The notes under the pieces were generated by a model that saw only the letters and a list, made by a program, of their open reading frames with translations, ran no database searches and was not told the origin of the DNA. A stretch of 64,000 nucleotides of DNA. Origin: Franzmannia qiaohouensis (GTDB taxonomy: Bacteria > Pseudomonadota > Gammaproteobacteria > Pseudomonadales > Halomonadaceae). How positions within the stretch are numbered: position 1 is the first letter of the stretch; the number at the start of each line of letters is the position of its first letter. Location of the stretch: NCBI RefSeq assembly GCF_031451695.1, contig NZ_JARWAM010000008.1:62001-126000 (forward strand). Reading direction: 5' to 3'. A program made the translations under genes and the position numbers. Shown in pieces: positions 25,470 to 34,429 of the stretch.

Positions 25470-27347
25470 ATGCTGTCACTGTCACAATTACACGGTGACG
25501 TGCTGCGCTCACTGCGTGAGCATTTTCGCCCTCTACTCGCCTACCACCTGTTTTTTACCGTCCTCGCTTCGGCGGTGCTGCTGCCTTCGGTGGCCTGGAC
25601 CCTGACGTCGCTGCTCGGCCAGTTCGGCCGCCCGGTGATCAGCAATGCCGAGCTGTTCGATATCCTGATCTCGCCGGGAGGCGTGCTATGGCTTCTTGCC
25701 GCCATCGGCCTGACCTTCCTGGTGCTCTACCTCCAGCAGGCCGGGATGATCCTGGTCGCGGTACGCCCCCGCGACAACCACTACCGACTGGCCTGGGAAG
25801 CGTTCTGGGGCAGCCTGCGCCGTCTACCGGCGCTGGCCGGGCTGGTGGTGGTACAGGTCGGCGCGCAACTGCTGCTGCTGCTGCCACCGGTGCTGGCGAT
25901 TGGCTGGCTCTACGGCGCCTTCCTCGGCGGCCTCGACCCCTACTACGTCCAGCGCGTACGGCCACCGGCACTGTGGCAGTTCCTGGCGGTCAGCCTGCCG
26001 CTGGCGCTGGTCTGGGCAAGCATTGCCGCAACGCTCTACTTCCGCTGGATCCTGGCCCTGCCGCTGGTGGTTCTCGAAACCCTCAGCCCGCTGCGCGCCC
26101 TGAAGCGCAGCCATCGCCTGACGCGTGGCCGACGCCGGCCAATTGCCGTCGCGGTGATCCTGCTGCTGGTGGTGATCGTGGCCCTGCCGTTCTTGATCTC
26201 GGCGCTGTTCGATCGTGTCTTCACGCCGATGCTGTGGTGGCTGCCCGAGCGCAACGCGGTACTGATACCTGCGATGCTCGCCTATCTCAGCGGCTATGTG
26301 CTACTGACGCTGGCGGTAACCTTCATCGGCATCGCCGCCAACAGCCTGCTGTCGGCATGTCTCTATCTGCGCCTGGCACACCGTGAACCGCGCCCGCCTC
26401 GGCCCACCGCCGACTCCCATCCCGGCCGCTGGGCCTGGGCCGTAGAGCTGGGGGTAATCGCTTTCGCCATCAGCCAGGCGTGGCTGATCGTCAACAGTTT
26501 CGAGCTGCGCGACGAGGTGCTGGTCACTGCACACCGCGGCAGCTCCATGGCCGCCCCAGAGAACACCCTGGCCGCCATCGACCAGGCGATCCTCGATGGC
26601 GCCGACTTCATCGAGATCGACGTGCGCCTCACCGGCGACAACCAGGTAGTGCTCTATCACGATCGCACCCTGCAGCGTCTCACCGGCGATTCGCGCCAGC
26701 TGCGCGACCTGAGCCTGGAGGAGTTACAGCAGTTCGACGTGGGCAGCTGGTTCGGCGACGCCTATGTCGGCGAGCGAATCCCATCGCTGGATGATGCCCT
26801 GGCTCGCACCCGCACCCAGAGCCCGCTGATGATCGATCTCAAGCCCGACCCGGGCCGCGAACTGGATCTGGTCGAGGCGGTACTCGAGAGCCTGGCGCGC
26901 GAGAATCTGGCGCGCCAGGAGTGCCGTGATTTGGCGCAGCAACCGCCTCAAGGGTGCGGTAGCGAGGACGTCCATGACGACGTTCTGATCGCCACCATGT
27001 CGCCGTCGCTGGTGCGCGAGATCAAGGCTCGCCAACCGCAGCTTCGTGCGACCCTGCTAGCCCAGTTCGTGCTGCCGGGCACCCTCGATCGCACCAGCTT
27101 CGATGCCCTGGGGTTGCGCCACAATCGGGTCAGCGATGCCGAGATCCGCGCCGCAAGCTACTTCGGCTACGAGCTGCACACCTGGACGGTCAACGACCGC
27201 GCACGCATGTCGCAGCTGATCGACATGGGCGTCGACAATATCATCACCGACCGCCCCGACCTGCTTGCCGAGTTGCTCGAAGACCGTCGCGAGCTCAGCG
27301 ACGGCGCGCTGCTGCTGGTCAAGCTGAGGAACTGGCTAAGGGGCTGA
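25470..27347 (+). CDS. Membrane-anchored glycerophosphodiester phosphodiesterase
   Basis: A 625-residue protein. The first about 340 residues form an integral membrane domain with roughly seven hydrophobic segments (GPDPase membrane-domain type); the last about 270 form a GDPD TIM barrel. The catalytic motif is TAHRGSSMAAPENTLAAIDQ, with metal and acid/base residues in FIEIDVRLTGD and VVLYHDRTL, and a C-terminal ELHTWTVND. It should cleave glycerophosphodiesters into glycerol-3-phosphate and an alcohol, or act on related lipids; the natural substrate is unknown. It follows rraA by 9 bases. Confidence 0.9.
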   Translation: MLSLSQLHGDVLRSLREHFRPLLAYHLFFTVLASAVLLPSVAWTLTSLLGQFGRPVISNAELFDILISPGGVLWLLAAIGLTFLVLYLQQAGMILVAVRPRDNHYRLAWEAFWGSLRRLPALAGLVVVQVGAQLLLLLPPVLAIGWLYGAFLGGLDPYYVQRVRPPALWQFLAVSLPLALVWASIAATLYFRWILALPLVVLETLSPLRALKRSHRLTRGRRRPIAVAVILLLVVIVALPFLISALFDRVFTPMLWWLPERNAVLIPAMLAYLSGYVLLTLAVTFIGIAANSLLSACLYLRLAHREPRPPRPTADSHPGRWAWAVELGVIAFAISQAWLIVNSFELRDEVLVTAHRGSSMAAPENTLAAIDQAILDGADFIEIDVRLTGDNQVVLYHDRTLQRLTGDSRQLRDLSLEELQQFDVGSWFGDAYVGERIPSLDDALARTRTQSPLMIDLKPDPGRELDLVEAVLESLARENLARQECRDLAQQPPQGCGSEDVHDDVLIATMSPSLVREIKARQPQLRATLLAQFVLPGTLDRTSFDALGLRHNRVSDAEIRAASYFGYELHTWTVNDRARMSQLIDMGVDNIITDRPDLLAELLEDRRELSDGALLLVKLRNWLRG

Positions 27348-27354
27348 TAGCGCC

Positions 27355-27395
27355 CAGCGCCGAGCGCCGCGCTGAATGGCTCGGGCTCGGCGCTG
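27355..27395. terminator. Hairpin between convergent phosphodiesterase and ggt genes
   Basis: An 11-bp inverted repeat, CAGCGCCGAGC and GCTCGGCGCTG, lies just after one stop and before the other. There is no clear T-run on either side, so it may act as a bidirectional stop or only protect 3' ends. Confidence 0.45.
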
Positions 27396-27407
27396 CTGGC
27401 CAGGTGC

Positions 27408-29231
27408 TTACTCCCCCATCACCACGCCTTCGCGGCGCGGGTCGGCGCCGCCGTAGAAGCCGCCCTCGACGACCTGTAGCGCCTGCAGGCCGCTGACCAG
27501 CTCCCGCTCGCTGGCGTCATGGCCGCGCTGGTTGAGCGCCTCGAGCACCTCGGCGGGAAAGCCCCCCTCTTCGAGGAATACCGGCCCGCCAAGGGTAATG
27601 GCGTGAGGCAGGTCGAGCGCTTGCTGGGCGTCCAGCCCCCAGTCGAGCATCGCCACCAGCGCCTTGGCGGTGTAGTGGATGATCGCCGCACCGCCGGGGG
27701 AGCCCAGACTTGCCACCAGCGCATCGCTGTCGCGATCGAACACCAGCGTCGGGCTCATGCTCGAACGCGGCCGCTTGTGCGCCTCGACGCGGTTGGCAAT
27801 CGGGTTGCCGTCAGCGTCTTCCGGCGTGAACGAAAAATCGGTCAACTCATTGTTGAGCAGGTAGCCACCGGGCAGGCCAGTGCCGCCGTCGGCCATGATC
27901 CGTGCACCGAAGGCCGACTCGATGGTGGTGGTCATGGCCAGTGCGTTGCCGTGCTCGTCGATGATGCTGATATGGCTGGTACCGTACTCGGGCTGCTCGG
28001 GCTGCACCGCCCAGGCGGTGGCGAGCTCGCCAGGCTCGCCCGGCTCGGCGCCGTCGCTACCCAGGCTCTCTTCACCCAGCAGTGCGGCCCGCCCGGCGAG
28101 ATACTGAGGGTCGAGCATGCTGTTCCAGTCGTAGCCGGGCGCCTCGACGAAATCGGGGTCGGCGATATACTTGCCGCGGTCGGCGAAGGCCAGCCGCGAG
28201 GCCTCGAGAAACTGATGCAACCAGTCTACACTCGGCCGGTCATCCTCGAGCGGCGCCTCAATCTCGGGTAGGTGTTCAAGCACGCCGAGAATCTGCATGA
28301 TGGTCAGATGCCCAGAGGACGGCGGCGGAAAACCGCATACGCGATAGGCCTGCCAGTCGTTGCACAGCGGCGTGCGGGTCTCGGCAGAGTAGCTGGCCAG
28401 GTCTTCAAGACTCAGGGTGCCGGGCCGCTCGGCGTGATCCTGAACGCGAGACACCAGGTCCTCGGCGATAGGCCCGGTGTGCAGCGCCTTGCTGCCGTTT
28501 TCGGCGAGCGCACGGAAGATCGTGCCTAGCGCCGGGTTCTTCAGCTCATGCCCCTCGGCCAGCGGTTCGCCATCGGGATAGTAGAACGCCCCCGCCAGCG
28601 GATCGTCGCGCAGACGCTCCTCGCCGGCCAGGCTGGCGTGCAGCCGTGGGCTGACCGCGAAGCCCTGCTCGGCCAGCGCAATCGCCGGCTCGAACAGCGC
28701 CGCCCAGGGCAGTTCACCGTGGCGCTCGTGGGCCAGTTCGAGCATGCGCACGGTCCCCGGCGCACCTACCGAGAGGCCGCTGGCCGCGGCGTCCATGAAG
28801 TCGAGCGGCTCACCCTCCTCGTCGAGGAACAGCTCGCCGTCGACGTCGCCAGGTGCCGTTTCACGGCCGTCGTAGGCCTGCACCTCCTCGCCGTCGTAGT
28901 GCATCAGGAAGGCTCCACCACCGATACCGCTGGACTGCGGCTCGACCAAGGTCAGTACCATCTGCACCGCAATCGCCGCGTCGACCGCGCTGCCACCGGC
29001 CTTGAGCACCTGGTAGCCGGCATCGGTGGCCAGCGGGTTGGCAGCGGCCACGGCGAAGCGCTGGGTCGCCCAGCCGGGCTTCTCCTCGCTGCCGGAACTG
29101 ACTTCCGGGGCGATCGCCGGGATATCGTAGTCGAAGGCCACCTCGGCCTGGGCTGCGAGGGGCACGCAGAGGGTCACGGCTACCGCCCACGGCAGCAGGC
29201 GGCGGCGGGAGGGAACGGTGGGAGTAGGCAT
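27408..29231 (-). CDS. ggt: Gamma-glutamyltransferase
   Basis: GGT cleaves or transfers the gamma-glutamyl group of glutathione in the periplasm. The 607 residues begin with a signal peptide (LPWAVAVTLCVPLAAQA). AASGLSVGAPGTVRMLELAH and SSGHLTIMQILGVLE are family blocks. The precursor should self-cleave before Thr418 in YGTSHISIIDEHGNAL, giving large and small subunits; GSPGGAAIIHY provides the oxyanion region. GGAG precedes the ATG. The upstream gap to ppsA contains a hairpin and a dispersed repeat. Confidence 0.95.
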   Translation of the reverse strand: MPTPTVPSRRRLLPWAVAVTLCVPLAAQAEVAFDYDIPAIAPEVSSGSEEKPGWATQRFAVAAANPLATDAGYQVLKAGGSAVDAAIAVQMVLTLVEPQSSGIGGGAFLMHYDGEEVQAYDGRETAPGDVDGELFLDEEGEPLDFMDAAASGLSVGAPGTVRMLELAHERHGELPWAALFEPAIALAEQGFAVSPRLHASLAGEERLRDDPLAGAFYYPDGEPLAEGHELKNPALGTIFRALAENGSKALHTGPIAEDLVSRVQDHAERPGTLSLEDLASYSAETRTPLCNDWQAYRVCGFPPPSSGHLTIMQILGVLEHLPEIEAPLEDDRPSVDWLHQFLEASRLAFADRGKYIADPDFVEAPGYDWNSMLDPQYLAGRAALLGEESLGSDGAEPGEPGELATAWAVQPEQPEYGTSHISIIDEHGNALAMTTTIESAFGARIMADGGTGLPGGYLLNNELTDFSFTPEDADGNPIANRVEAHKRPRSSMSPTLVFDRDSDALVASLGSPGGAAIIHYTAKALVAMLDWGLDAQQALDLPHAITLGGPVFLEEGGFPAEVLEALNQRGHDASERELVSGLQALQVVEGGFYGGADPRREGVVMGE

Positions 29232-29283
29232 GGGACGGGCTCCTTGTCGCAGGCGTTAGGGGGAGACTGACAGCATAGACGAA

Positions 29284-29315
29284 AAGCGCCCGCTCGACGG
29301 GGTCGAGCGGGCGTT
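29284..29315 (-). terminator. Probable terminator downstream of ppsA
   Basis: A perfect 12-bp stem, CGCCCGCTCGAC / GTCGAGCGGGCG with a 3-base loop. Read on the minus strand it is followed by CTTTTCG. It lies about 180 bases past the ppsA stop, beyond the repeat element. Confidence 0.7.
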
Positions 29316-29334
29316 AGTAGGGCCATCGCCGTAA

Positions 29335-29463
29335 GCAGCACCGCTCGGGACTGATCCGGTGGTAGGCCTACGAGGGGGCGCTGTAAACCCGTCCCTGGGC
29401 GCTACCTTGCGCCATCCATGGCGCAAACCCCCTCTTCGACCTACCACCAGCGTCCCTCGCTAA
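29335..29463. repeat. Dispersed structured intergenic repeat (copy A)
   Basis: About 129 bases between the ppsA stop and ggt. Nested complementary arms: GGTGGTAGG (29358-29366) with CCTACCACC (29440-29448); GAGGGGG (29372-29378) with CCCCCTC (29428-29434); and a terminal hairpin TTGCGCCATCCATGGCGCAA. The segment CGCTGTAAACCCGTCCCTGG between arms is nearly identical in copy B (34189-34398). No coding potential is claimed. Confidence 0.85.
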
Positions 29464-29496
29464 TAGACACTGCCATAGCTCGGGGTGTTTTCTCGG

Positions 29497-31869
29497 TTAG
29501 CCGAGCGTTTCGCCGGCGAGCATAAACCAGGTTTCGAGCACCGCATCAGGGTTCAGCGAGACCGAGTCGATGCCCTGCTCCATCAGCCACTTGGCGAGAT
29601 CGGGATGATCCGATGGCCCTTGACCGCAGATGCCAACGTACTTGCCCTGGGCCTTGCAGGCCTGAATCGCCATCGCCAGGAGCTTCTTGACCGCCGGGTT
29701 ACGCTCGTCGAACAAGTGCGCCACGATCCCCGAGTCGCGATCCAGGCCCAGGGTCAGCTGGGTGAGGTCGTTGGAGCCGATGGAGAAGCCATCGAAGTGG
29801 GCGAGGAACTCGTCGGCCAGCAGCGCGTTGGCCGGCAGCTCGCACATCATGATCACCTTGAGGCCGTTGTCGCCGCGGGCCAGGCCGTTGGCGGCGAGCA
29901 GGTCGACCACCGCCTTGCCTTCGTCCGGCGTGCGCACGAAGGGCACCATGATCTCGATGTTGTCGAGGCCCATCTCTTCGCGCACCCGCTTGAGCGCCTT
30001 GCATTCGAGCTCGAAGCACGGCCGGAAGGCCTCGGAAATGTAGCGCGACGCGCCGCGGAAGCCGAGCATCGGGTTCTCTTCACCGGGCTCGTAGAGCTTG
30101 CCGCCGATCAGGTTCTCGTACTCGTTGGACTTGAAGTCCGAGAGCCGCACGATGACCCGTTGCGGATAGAAGGCCGCGGCCAGGGTCGAGATGCCCTCGA
30201 CCAGCTTGTCGACATAGAAGCTCACCGGGTCGCTGTAACCGGCGGTGCGCAGGTCGATGCTCTGCTGCAGGTCGAGGGGCAGGCGGTCGTAGTCGAGCAG
30301 CGCCTTGGGATGCACGCCGATCATGCGGTTGATGATGAACTCCAGGCGCGCCAGGCCGACGCCGGCGTTGGGCAGGCCGGCGAAGCTGAAGGCGCGGTCG
30401 GGATTGCCGACGTTCATCATGATCTTGAACGGAATCTCGGGCATGGCATCGACGCTCGAGACCTTGCGGTCGAAGGCCAGTAGCCCCTCGTAGACGTTGC
30501 CGGTATCGCCCTCGGCACATGACACCGTGACCTCGCGGCCGTCGCTGAGCACCGCGGTGGCGTCGCCGCAGCCGACCACTGCCGGAATGCCCAGCTCACG
30601 GGCAATGATCGCCGCGTGGCAGGTACGCCCGCCGCGGTTGGTGACGATCGCCGAAGCGCGCTTCATGATCGGCTCCCAGTCGGGATCGGTCATGTCGGTG
30701 ACCAGCACGTCGCCGTCCTTGACCTTGTCCATCTCGTCCGGGGTCAGGATCACCTTGACCGCGCCCTGGCCGATGCGCTGGCCGATGGCCCGGCCGCTGA
30801 CCAGGGTGCGCCCCTTCTCCTTGAGCTGGAAGCGCTCGAGCTTGCCGCCCTCCTGCTGCGAGACCACGGTTTCGGGGCGCGCCTGAACGATGTAGAGCTT
30901 GCCGTCGTCGCCGTCCAGCGCCCACTCGATGTCCATCGGCCGCTGGTAGTGTTGCTCGATGATCACCGCCTGGCGCGCCAGGTCCATGACCTGGGCGTCA
31001 TTGATGCAGAAACGGCCGCGCTCGGTGAGCGGTACCTCGACGGTCTCCACCGACTTGCCGGCGCTGGTATCGGCGGTATAGATCATCTTGATCAGCTTGG
31101 AGCCGAGGTTACGGCGCAGCACTGCCGGCCGGCCGGCGGCCAGGGTCGGCTTGTGGACGTAGAACTCATCCGGATTGACCGCGCCCTGCACCACGGTTTC
31201 GCCGAGCCCCCAGGAGGCAGTGACGAACACCGCGTCGCGGAAGCCCGACTCGGTATCGAGGGTGAACATCACCCCGCTGGCACCGGTCTCGGAGCGCACC
31301 ATCTTCTGCACCCCGGCAGAGAGTGCCACGTTCTCGTGGGCATAGCCGCGGTGGACCCGGTAGGAGATGGCACGATCATTGAACAGCGAGGCAAACACCT
31401 CGTGGACGGCGCGCTTGATGTTGTCGAAGCCTTCGATATTGAGGAAGGTCTCCTGCTGGCCGGCGAAGGAGGCATCTGGCAGGTCTTCGGCGGTGGCCGA
31501 GCTGCGCACCGCGGCCTTGAGGCTGGGGTGCTTGGCTTCCATCTGCTGGTAGGCGTCGCGCAGCGCCGCCTCGAAGGCCGGCGGCAGCGGTGTGTCGATC
31601 ACCCACTGGCGGATCTCGGCGCCGACCCGCGCCAGCTCGCCAACGTCGTCGACGTCGAGGCGCGCCAGGGCCTGGTTGATGCGCTCGTTGAGCCCTTCGT
31701 GGGCAAGGAATTCGCGATAGGCGTGGGCCGTGGTGGCGAAGCCGCCGGGTACGCTGACGCCGGCCCCGGCCAGGTTGGAGATCATCTCGCCAAGCGAGGC
31801 GTTCTTGCCACCAACGCGTTCGACGTCGTGCATGCCCAACTGGTCGAACCACACAATGTACTCTTCCAC
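29497..31869 (-). CDS. ppsA: Phosphoenolpyruvate synthase
   Basis: PpsA turns pyruvate, ATP and water into PEP, AMP and phosphate for gluconeogenesis. The start is taken as GTG 31869 (VEEYIVWFDQLGMHDVERVG) with GGGGG six to ten bases upstream; a longer frame would run into the control region. The 790 residues equal the usual length. The N-terminal ATP-grasp part has GGKNASLGEMI; the phosphohistidine is in GGRTCHAAIIARELGIPAVV; the C-terminal PEP-binding barrel holds GICGQGPSDHPD. It is head-to-head with its regulator ppsR across 200 bases. Confidence 0.96.
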   Translation of the reverse strand: MEEYIVWFDQLGMHDVERVGGKNASLGEMISNLAGAGVSVPGGFATTAHAYREFLAHEGLNERINQALARLDVDDVGELARVGAEIRQWVIDTPLPPAFEAALRDAYQQMEAKHPSLKAAVRSSATAEDLPDASFAGQQETFLNIEGFDNIKRAVHEVFASLFNDRAISYRVHRGYAHENVALSAGVQKMVRSETGASGVMFTLDTESGFRDAVFVTASWGLGETVVQGAVNPDEFYVHKPTLAAGRPAVLRRNLGSKLIKMIYTADTSAGKSVETVEVPLTERGRFCINDAQVMDLARQAVIIEQHYQRPMDIEWALDGDDGKLYIVQARPETVVSQQEGGKLERFQLKEKGRTLVSGRAIGQRIGQGAVKVILTPDEMDKVKDGDVLVTDMTDPDWEPIMKRASAIVTNRGGRTCHAAIIARELGIPAVVGCGDATAVLSDGREVTVSCAEGDTGNVYEGLLAFDRKVSSVDAMPEIPFKIMMNVGNPDRAFSFAGLPNAGVGLARLEFIINRMIGVHPKALLDYDRLPLDLQQSIDLRTAGYSDPVSFYVDKLVEGISTLAAAFYPQRVIVRLSDFKSNEYENLIGGKLYEPGEENPMLGFRGASRYISEAFRPCFELECKALKRVREEMGLDNIEIMVPFVRTPDEGKAVVDLLAANGLARGDNGLKVIMMCELPANALLADEFLAHFDGFSIGSNDLTQLTLGLDRDSGIVAHLFDERNPAVKKLLAMAIQACKAQGKYVGICGQGPSDHPDLAKWLMEQGIDSVSLNPDAVLETWFMLAGETLG

Positions 31870-32069
31870 GAGACCCCCTAGTTCAGGTGCGGAATACCGC
31901 TTGTGGCGGTATCGGCGCAAAGCGCGGCGAGGCCGCTAGCGAAGTGTGGCTCACCCTACCAAGCCAGGGCTGTATTCGCCATTGGTCTAACAGCGAAGTC
32001 ACTGGAGGATTTTTACAACACGCGGGGTTTTGTGTAGTAATCGCTCCACCGCGACCAGACGAGACCACC

Positions 32070-32903
32070 ATGACCCGCACCGCCTTCTTCATTTCCGACG
32101 GCACCGGCATCACCGCCGAAAGCCTTGGCCGCAGCCTGCTGGCTCAGTTCGAGAGCGTCGATATCCGCATGCTCACCAAGCCCTATATCGACAGCGTCGA
32201 CAAGGCCGAGGCGCTGGTCGAGGTGATCAACGCCACCGCCGTGCGCGACGGCGCCCAGCCGATCATCATCGACACCATCGTCGACGCCGACATCCGCGAC
32301 GTGATCAGCCAGGCCAGCGGCTTCAAGGTCGATATCTTTTCGACCTTCCTCGAGCCGCTGGAGAAAGAGCTGGCCACGCGCTCTACCTATAGCGTCGGCA
32401 GTACCCACTCGATCGGCCGCGATGATGCCTACATGAACCGCATCGATTCGGTGCACTTTGCCCTGGACAACGACGACGGCGCGCGCACCCATCAGTACGA
32501 CAAGGCCGATGTCATACTGGTCGGGGTGTCGCGTTGCGGCAAGACGCCGACCTCGCTCTACCTGGCACTGCAGTTCGGCATCCGGGCCGCCAACTACCCG
32601 CTCACCGACGACGACCTCGACGAGGATGGCAGTCTCAAGCTGCCGGCGGCGCTGGCGCCCTTCCGCCACAAGCTGTTCGGCCTGACCATCGACGCCCGTC
32701 GGCTGGCGGCGATCCGCAGCGAACGGCGACCCAACAGCCGCTACTGTTCGATGGATCAGTGCATGCAGGAGGTGCAGCAGGCCGAGGGGCTGTTCCGCCA
32801 AATGCATGTGCCCTTCATCGACACCACACGCTTTTCCATCGAGGAGATCTCGACGCGCATGATCGCCGAGACCGGCCTCAACCGGCGCCTGTCGCCGCGC
32901 TAG
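32070..32903 (+). CDS. ppsR: PEP synthase regulatory protein (kinase/pyrophosphorylase)
   Basis: PpsR inactivates PEP synthase by ADP-dependent phosphorylation of a threonine and reactivates it by phosphorolysis. ATG 32070 starts MTRTAFFISDGTGITAESLG, the family N-terminus; the frame is open further upstream but into the promoter region. The P-loop is GVSRCGKT, within ILVGVSRCGKTPTSLYLALQ. The 277-residue length is normal. The 200-base gap with divergent ppsA holds short AT-rich stretches around 32010-32040, but no operator was identified with confidence. Confidence 0.94.
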   Translation: MTRTAFFISDGTGITAESLGRSLLAQFESVDIRMLTKPYIDSVDKAEALVEVINATAVRDGAQPIIIDTIVDADIRDVISQASGFKVDIFSTFLEPLEKELATRSTYSVGSTHSIGRDDAYMNRIDSVHFALDNDDGARTHQYDKADVILVGVSRCGKTPTSLYLALQFGIRAANYPLTDDDLDEDGSLKLPAALAPFRHKLFGLTIDARRLAAIRSERRPNSRYCSMDQCMQEVQQAEGLFRQMHVPFIDTTRFSIEEISTRMIAETGLNRRLSPR

Positions 32904-32935
32904 CGCCCAGTGCCGGGCGACACATTGCTGGGCGC
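32903..32935. terminator. Hairpin between convergent ppsR and CoA-transferase genes
   Basis: Inverted repeat GCGCCCAG / CTGGGCGC starting at the ppsR stop codon. No T-run is seen, so terminator function is only plausible. Confidence 0.4.
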
Positions 32936-32941
32936 GGTGCG

Positions 32942-34147
32942 CTACGCAATGATGCCCTGCTCGCGCAGCAGGTTGATCTGCTCGGCGTTGAGCCCCATCC
33001 CGGCGAGCACGCTGTCGCTGTCATCGCCGAGCCCCGGCGGCGCGCGGCGGCTGGTCTGGCCGTCGCCATCGAAGCGCAGCGGATTGCCGACCTGGGGCAC
33101 GGCGTTGCCGTCTCGCTCGAGGGTGGTGACCATGCCACGATGCAGCACCTGGGGGTCGTGCAGGGCTTCGGAAATGGTGTTGATGGGACCGGCGGGAATG
33201 CCGTGCGCCTCGAAGTCGGCGAGCCAGGCGTCCCGCGGCCGGGCCTTCAGGCAGGCCTCGATCAGCGCCACCAGGGTGTCGCGGCTGGCGACCCGCGCGC
33301 CGTTGGTGGCGTAGGCCGGGTCGCTGGCCCACTCGGGGTGGCCGAGCAGCGTGGCGAAGCGCGCAAACTGGCTGTCATTGCCCACCGTCAGTACCAGGTG
33401 GCCGTCGGCGCAGGCGAAGGCCTGGTAGGGCACGATATTGGGATGGGCATTGCCGTGTCGCTGTGGGTCGCGCCCCGACACCAGGGTGTTGAGGGCCTGG
33501 TTGGCAAGGGTCGCCAGCTGCACGTCGAGTAGCGCCACGTCGATATGTCGGCCGACACCGCTGCGCCCGCGCTCGTGGAGTGCCGCAAGCACGCCCACCG
33601 CGGCGTAGAGCCCGGTCATCACATCGGTAATCGCCACGCCGGTCTTCATCGGCATGCCCTCGGCGTCGCCGGTGACGCTCATCAAGCCGCCCATGGCCTG
33701 GATCATGAAGTCGTAGCCGGCGCGGTGGGCATAGGGGCCGTCCTGGCCGAAGCCGGTGATCGAGCAGCCGATCAGCCCCGGGTTGAGTTCATGGAGGCTG
33801 GCGTAGTCGAGGCCATACTTCTTGAGGCCGCCGACCTTGAAATTCTCCAGCAGGATATCGGCACGCGAGGCCAGCTCGCGCACCAGCGCCTGGCCCTCGG
33901 GGCGGGTGATATCCACCGCCAGCGACTGCTTGCCGCGGTTGGCGCACAGGAAATACGCCGCCTCCAGCGGGTCGCCGGCGGCGTCTTCCAGCCACGGCGG
34001 CCCCCAGCCGCGGGTGTCGTCACCGCTGCCGGGGCGTTCGATCTTGATCACCTGGGCGCCCAGATCGGCCAGCAGCTGGCCGGCCCAGGGGCCGGCCAGC
34101 ACGCGTGACATATCGAGCACCACGATACCGTCGAGCGGTCCGCTCAT
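32942..34147 (-). CDS. CaiB/BaiF CoA-transferase, probable glutarate CoA-transferase
   Basis: A class III CoA-transferase of 401 residues starting at ATG 34147 (MSGPLDGIVVLDMSRVLAGP). It shows the family features: N-terminal DLGAQVIKIERPGSGDDTRG, the catalytic aspartate region ANRGKQSLAVDITRPEG, and YDFMIQAMGGLMSVTG. Pairing with glutaryl-CoA dehydrogenase next door matches the gcdG-gcdH arrangement of pseudomonads, where the transferase activates glutarate with succinyl-CoA in lysine degradation; that specificity is inferred. The open frame continues upstream to 34315, but that extension is translated repeat DNA. Confidence 0.88.
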   Translation of the reverse strand: MSGPLDGIVVLDMSRVLAGPWAGQLLADLGAQVIKIERPGSGDDTRGWGPPWLEDAAGDPLEAAYFLCANRGKQSLAVDITRPEGQALVRELASRADILLENFKVGGLKKYGLDYASLHELNPGLIGCSITGFGQDGPYAHRAGYDFMIQAMGGLMSVTGDAEGMPMKTGVAITDVMTGLYAAVGVLAALHERGRSGVGRHIDVALLDVQLATLANQALNTLVSGRDPQRHGNAHPNIVPYQAFACADGHLVLTVGNDSQFARFATLLGHPEWASDPAYATNGARVASRDTLVALIEACLKARPRDAWLADFEAHGIPAGPINTISEALHDPQVLHRGMVTTLERDGNAVPQVGNPLRFDGDGQTSRRAPPGLGDDSDSVLAGMGLNAEQINLLREQGIIA

Positions 34148-34188
34148 CTTGTCTCCTTGATCACTCGGGAAAGGGCTATCGGAGATAG

Positions 34189-34398
34189 GCAGCACCGCTC
34201 GAACGGATCCGGCGACAGGCCTGCAAGGAGGCGCTGTAAACCCATCCCTGGGCGCTACCTTGCGCCCTACTGCGCTCTCGCATCCTGCTCCGCTTGTAGG
34301 ACCGGTGCTGGCCATCCATGGCCAGCCCGTTCGGAGGAATCCTCCTCACCCATGGCGCAAACCTCCTTTTCGACCTGTCCCCTGCGTCCTTCGCTTAG
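34189..34398. repeat. Dispersed structured intergenic repeat with internal insertion (copy B)
   Basis: Same element as copy A, between the CoA-transferase start and the gcdH stop. Arms GGCGACAGG (34211-34219) with CCTGTCCCC (34374-34382) and AAGGAGG (34225-34231) with CCTCCTT (34362-34368) differ from copy A by paired changes. The terminal hairpin is split by 84 extra bases (34267-34350) that themselves contain GCTGGCCATCCATGGCCAGC and GGAGGAATCCTCC palindromes. Confidence 0.85.
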
Positions 34399-34429
34399 AT
34401 GCCGCTATTACCCTGACGGGTCCGGTCGA

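Noticed and set aside
30616..31881. 421-codon plus-strand frame opposite ppsA
   Set aside because: Antisense shadow of ppsA with no recognisable domain.
32010..32045. Operator in the ppsA/ppsR gap (TACAACAC ... TTGTGTAGTA)
   Set aside because: The arms match poorly and no known regulator motif fits; noted only as an AT-rich patch.
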